From NCBI GenBank assembly GCA_029007015.1, contig JAQXHB010000040.1, positions 1-30,504 of the forward strand: a stretch of DNA of 30,504 nt. Direction: 5' to 3'. Position 1 is the first letter of the stretch. Each line of letters begins with the position of its first letter. Origin of the DNA: Bacillota bacterium. Lineage in GTDB: Bacteria > Bacillota > Clostridia > Oscillospirales > Acutalibacteraceae. A program made the translations under genes and the position numbers. Below the pieces are notes generated by a model. It was given only the letters and a program-made list of their open reading frames with translations, was not told the origin of the DNA and did not search any database. Of the stretch, positions 30,184 through 30,504 are shown in pieces.

Positions 30184-30504
30184 ATGAAACATGGTACATA
30201 CGATTTTCTGACGCGTCACGGCATGCACTTTGACGCGATTGACATTGAGCGGGGGACGACCGAATTTGCCGACGAAATGCGCCGTGGCTTGAGCGGGAAT
30301 TGTAGTTCGCTGCTGATGATACCAACCTATATCGGCGTTTCGGGCAGTGTGCCCCAAAATAAGCCGGTAATAGTTATGGATGCCGGCGGCACCAATTTCC
30401 GTATTGCCACCGTCAGATTTGATGAAAGCGGCTCGGCCCGCATAGACAACTTCAACAAGTATCCCATGCCGGGCACAAACGGCGAGTTGGGATTTGATGA
30501 GTTT
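30184..30504 (+). CDS. Hexokinase family protein, eukaryotic type (5' part; cut by window)
   Basis: 107 codons from the ATG at 30184 to the window end without a stop. The first 65 residues are helical (MKHGTYDFLTRHGMHF...), with MIPTYI preceding the core as in eukaryotic-type hexokinases. The phosphate-1 motif VMDAGGTNFRIATVRF (about 64-79) matches the ALDLGGTNFRVLLV pattern of that family rather than bacterial ROK or Glk glucokinases. KYPMPG at about 92-97 fits too. It would phosphorylate glucose or another hexose with ATP. GAGGTG stands 6 nt before the ATG, and a good promoter lies upstream. The rest of the gene, with the catalytic Asp, is outside the window. Confidence 0.82.
   Translation, partial: MKHGTYDFLTRHGMHFDAIDIERGTTEFADEMRRGLSGNCSSLLMIPTYIGVSGSVPQNKPVIVMDAGGTNFRIATVRFDESGSARIDNFNKYPMPGTNGELGFDEF

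Noticed and set aside
1..30504. tRNA genes, CRISPR arrays, insertion sequences, integrases, toxin-antitoxin or defence genes
   Set aside because: None of the usual signs were seen in the spacers: no T-arm GGTTCRA motif with a cloverleaf, no regularly spaced identical repeats, and no transposase or nuclease domains.

Overview
The window looks like an ordinary chromosomal segment of an anaerobic, Gram-positive, probably spore-forming Clostridia member, of the Ruminococcaceae/Oscillospirales kind. The evidence is the gene set: Rex, LexA with an Ala-Gly cleavage site, a UgpC/MsmX-type shared sugar ATPase, DUF6062, DUF4830 and DUF975 proteins, a SpoIIQ-like M23 protein, archaeal-type phosphoglycerate mutase and a eukaryotic-type hexokinase. 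Good Shine-Dalgarno sequences, frequent GTG/TTG starts, Ser-rich linkers in secreted proteins, many cysteines and moderately GC-rich coding DNA with AT-rich spacers fit this. I saw no rRNA, tRNA, CRISPR array, insertion sequence or integrase.

Layout. 1-2880: an edge-truncated azlC (minus), a possible 41-residue small protein (minus), a DUF6062 protein plus ybaK (plus, ending at a terminator), then a small coiled-coil gene overlapping a sigma region 4-like HTH gene. 2962-8062: one transcription unit with a strong promoter and a terminator, aconitase - beta-propeller-like lipoprotein - isocitrate dehydrogenase - rex. This is the oxidative citrate-to-2-oxoglutarate branch joined to an NADH-sensing repressor. 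8068-15863: nucleotidyltransferase, zinc-ribbon membrane protein, tadA with a CPBP protease, two membrane proteins, an S1-domain protein, a DUF4830 protein and a shared sugar ABC ATPase, mostly separated by clear hairpin terminators.

15869-21498: a tail-anchored-like small protein (minus), a 436-nt AT-rich spacer, then the run SDR reductase - alanine racemase - GH2 beta-galactosidase. 21547-24712 (minus): the operon apgM - lexA - MATE transporter, with a good SOS-box candidate upstream. 24866-30504: a DUF5050-type propeller protein, a Ser-rich lipoprotein behind an array of ATTACA motifs, an aberrant EF-G paralogue, a SpoIIQ-like M23 protein and the start of a hexokinase.

Most of this is housekeeping. 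No multi-gene defence or mobile system is visible. The points most worth following are the phased ATTACA array upstream of the 25878-26807 lipoprotein, the EF-G paralogue with degenerate G motifs, the lipoprotein translationally coupled to aconitase, the palindromes ahead of the region-4-only HTH gene pair, and the CxxC/CxxH duplication in DUF6062. All functions are assigned from sequence recognition alone; no search was run.
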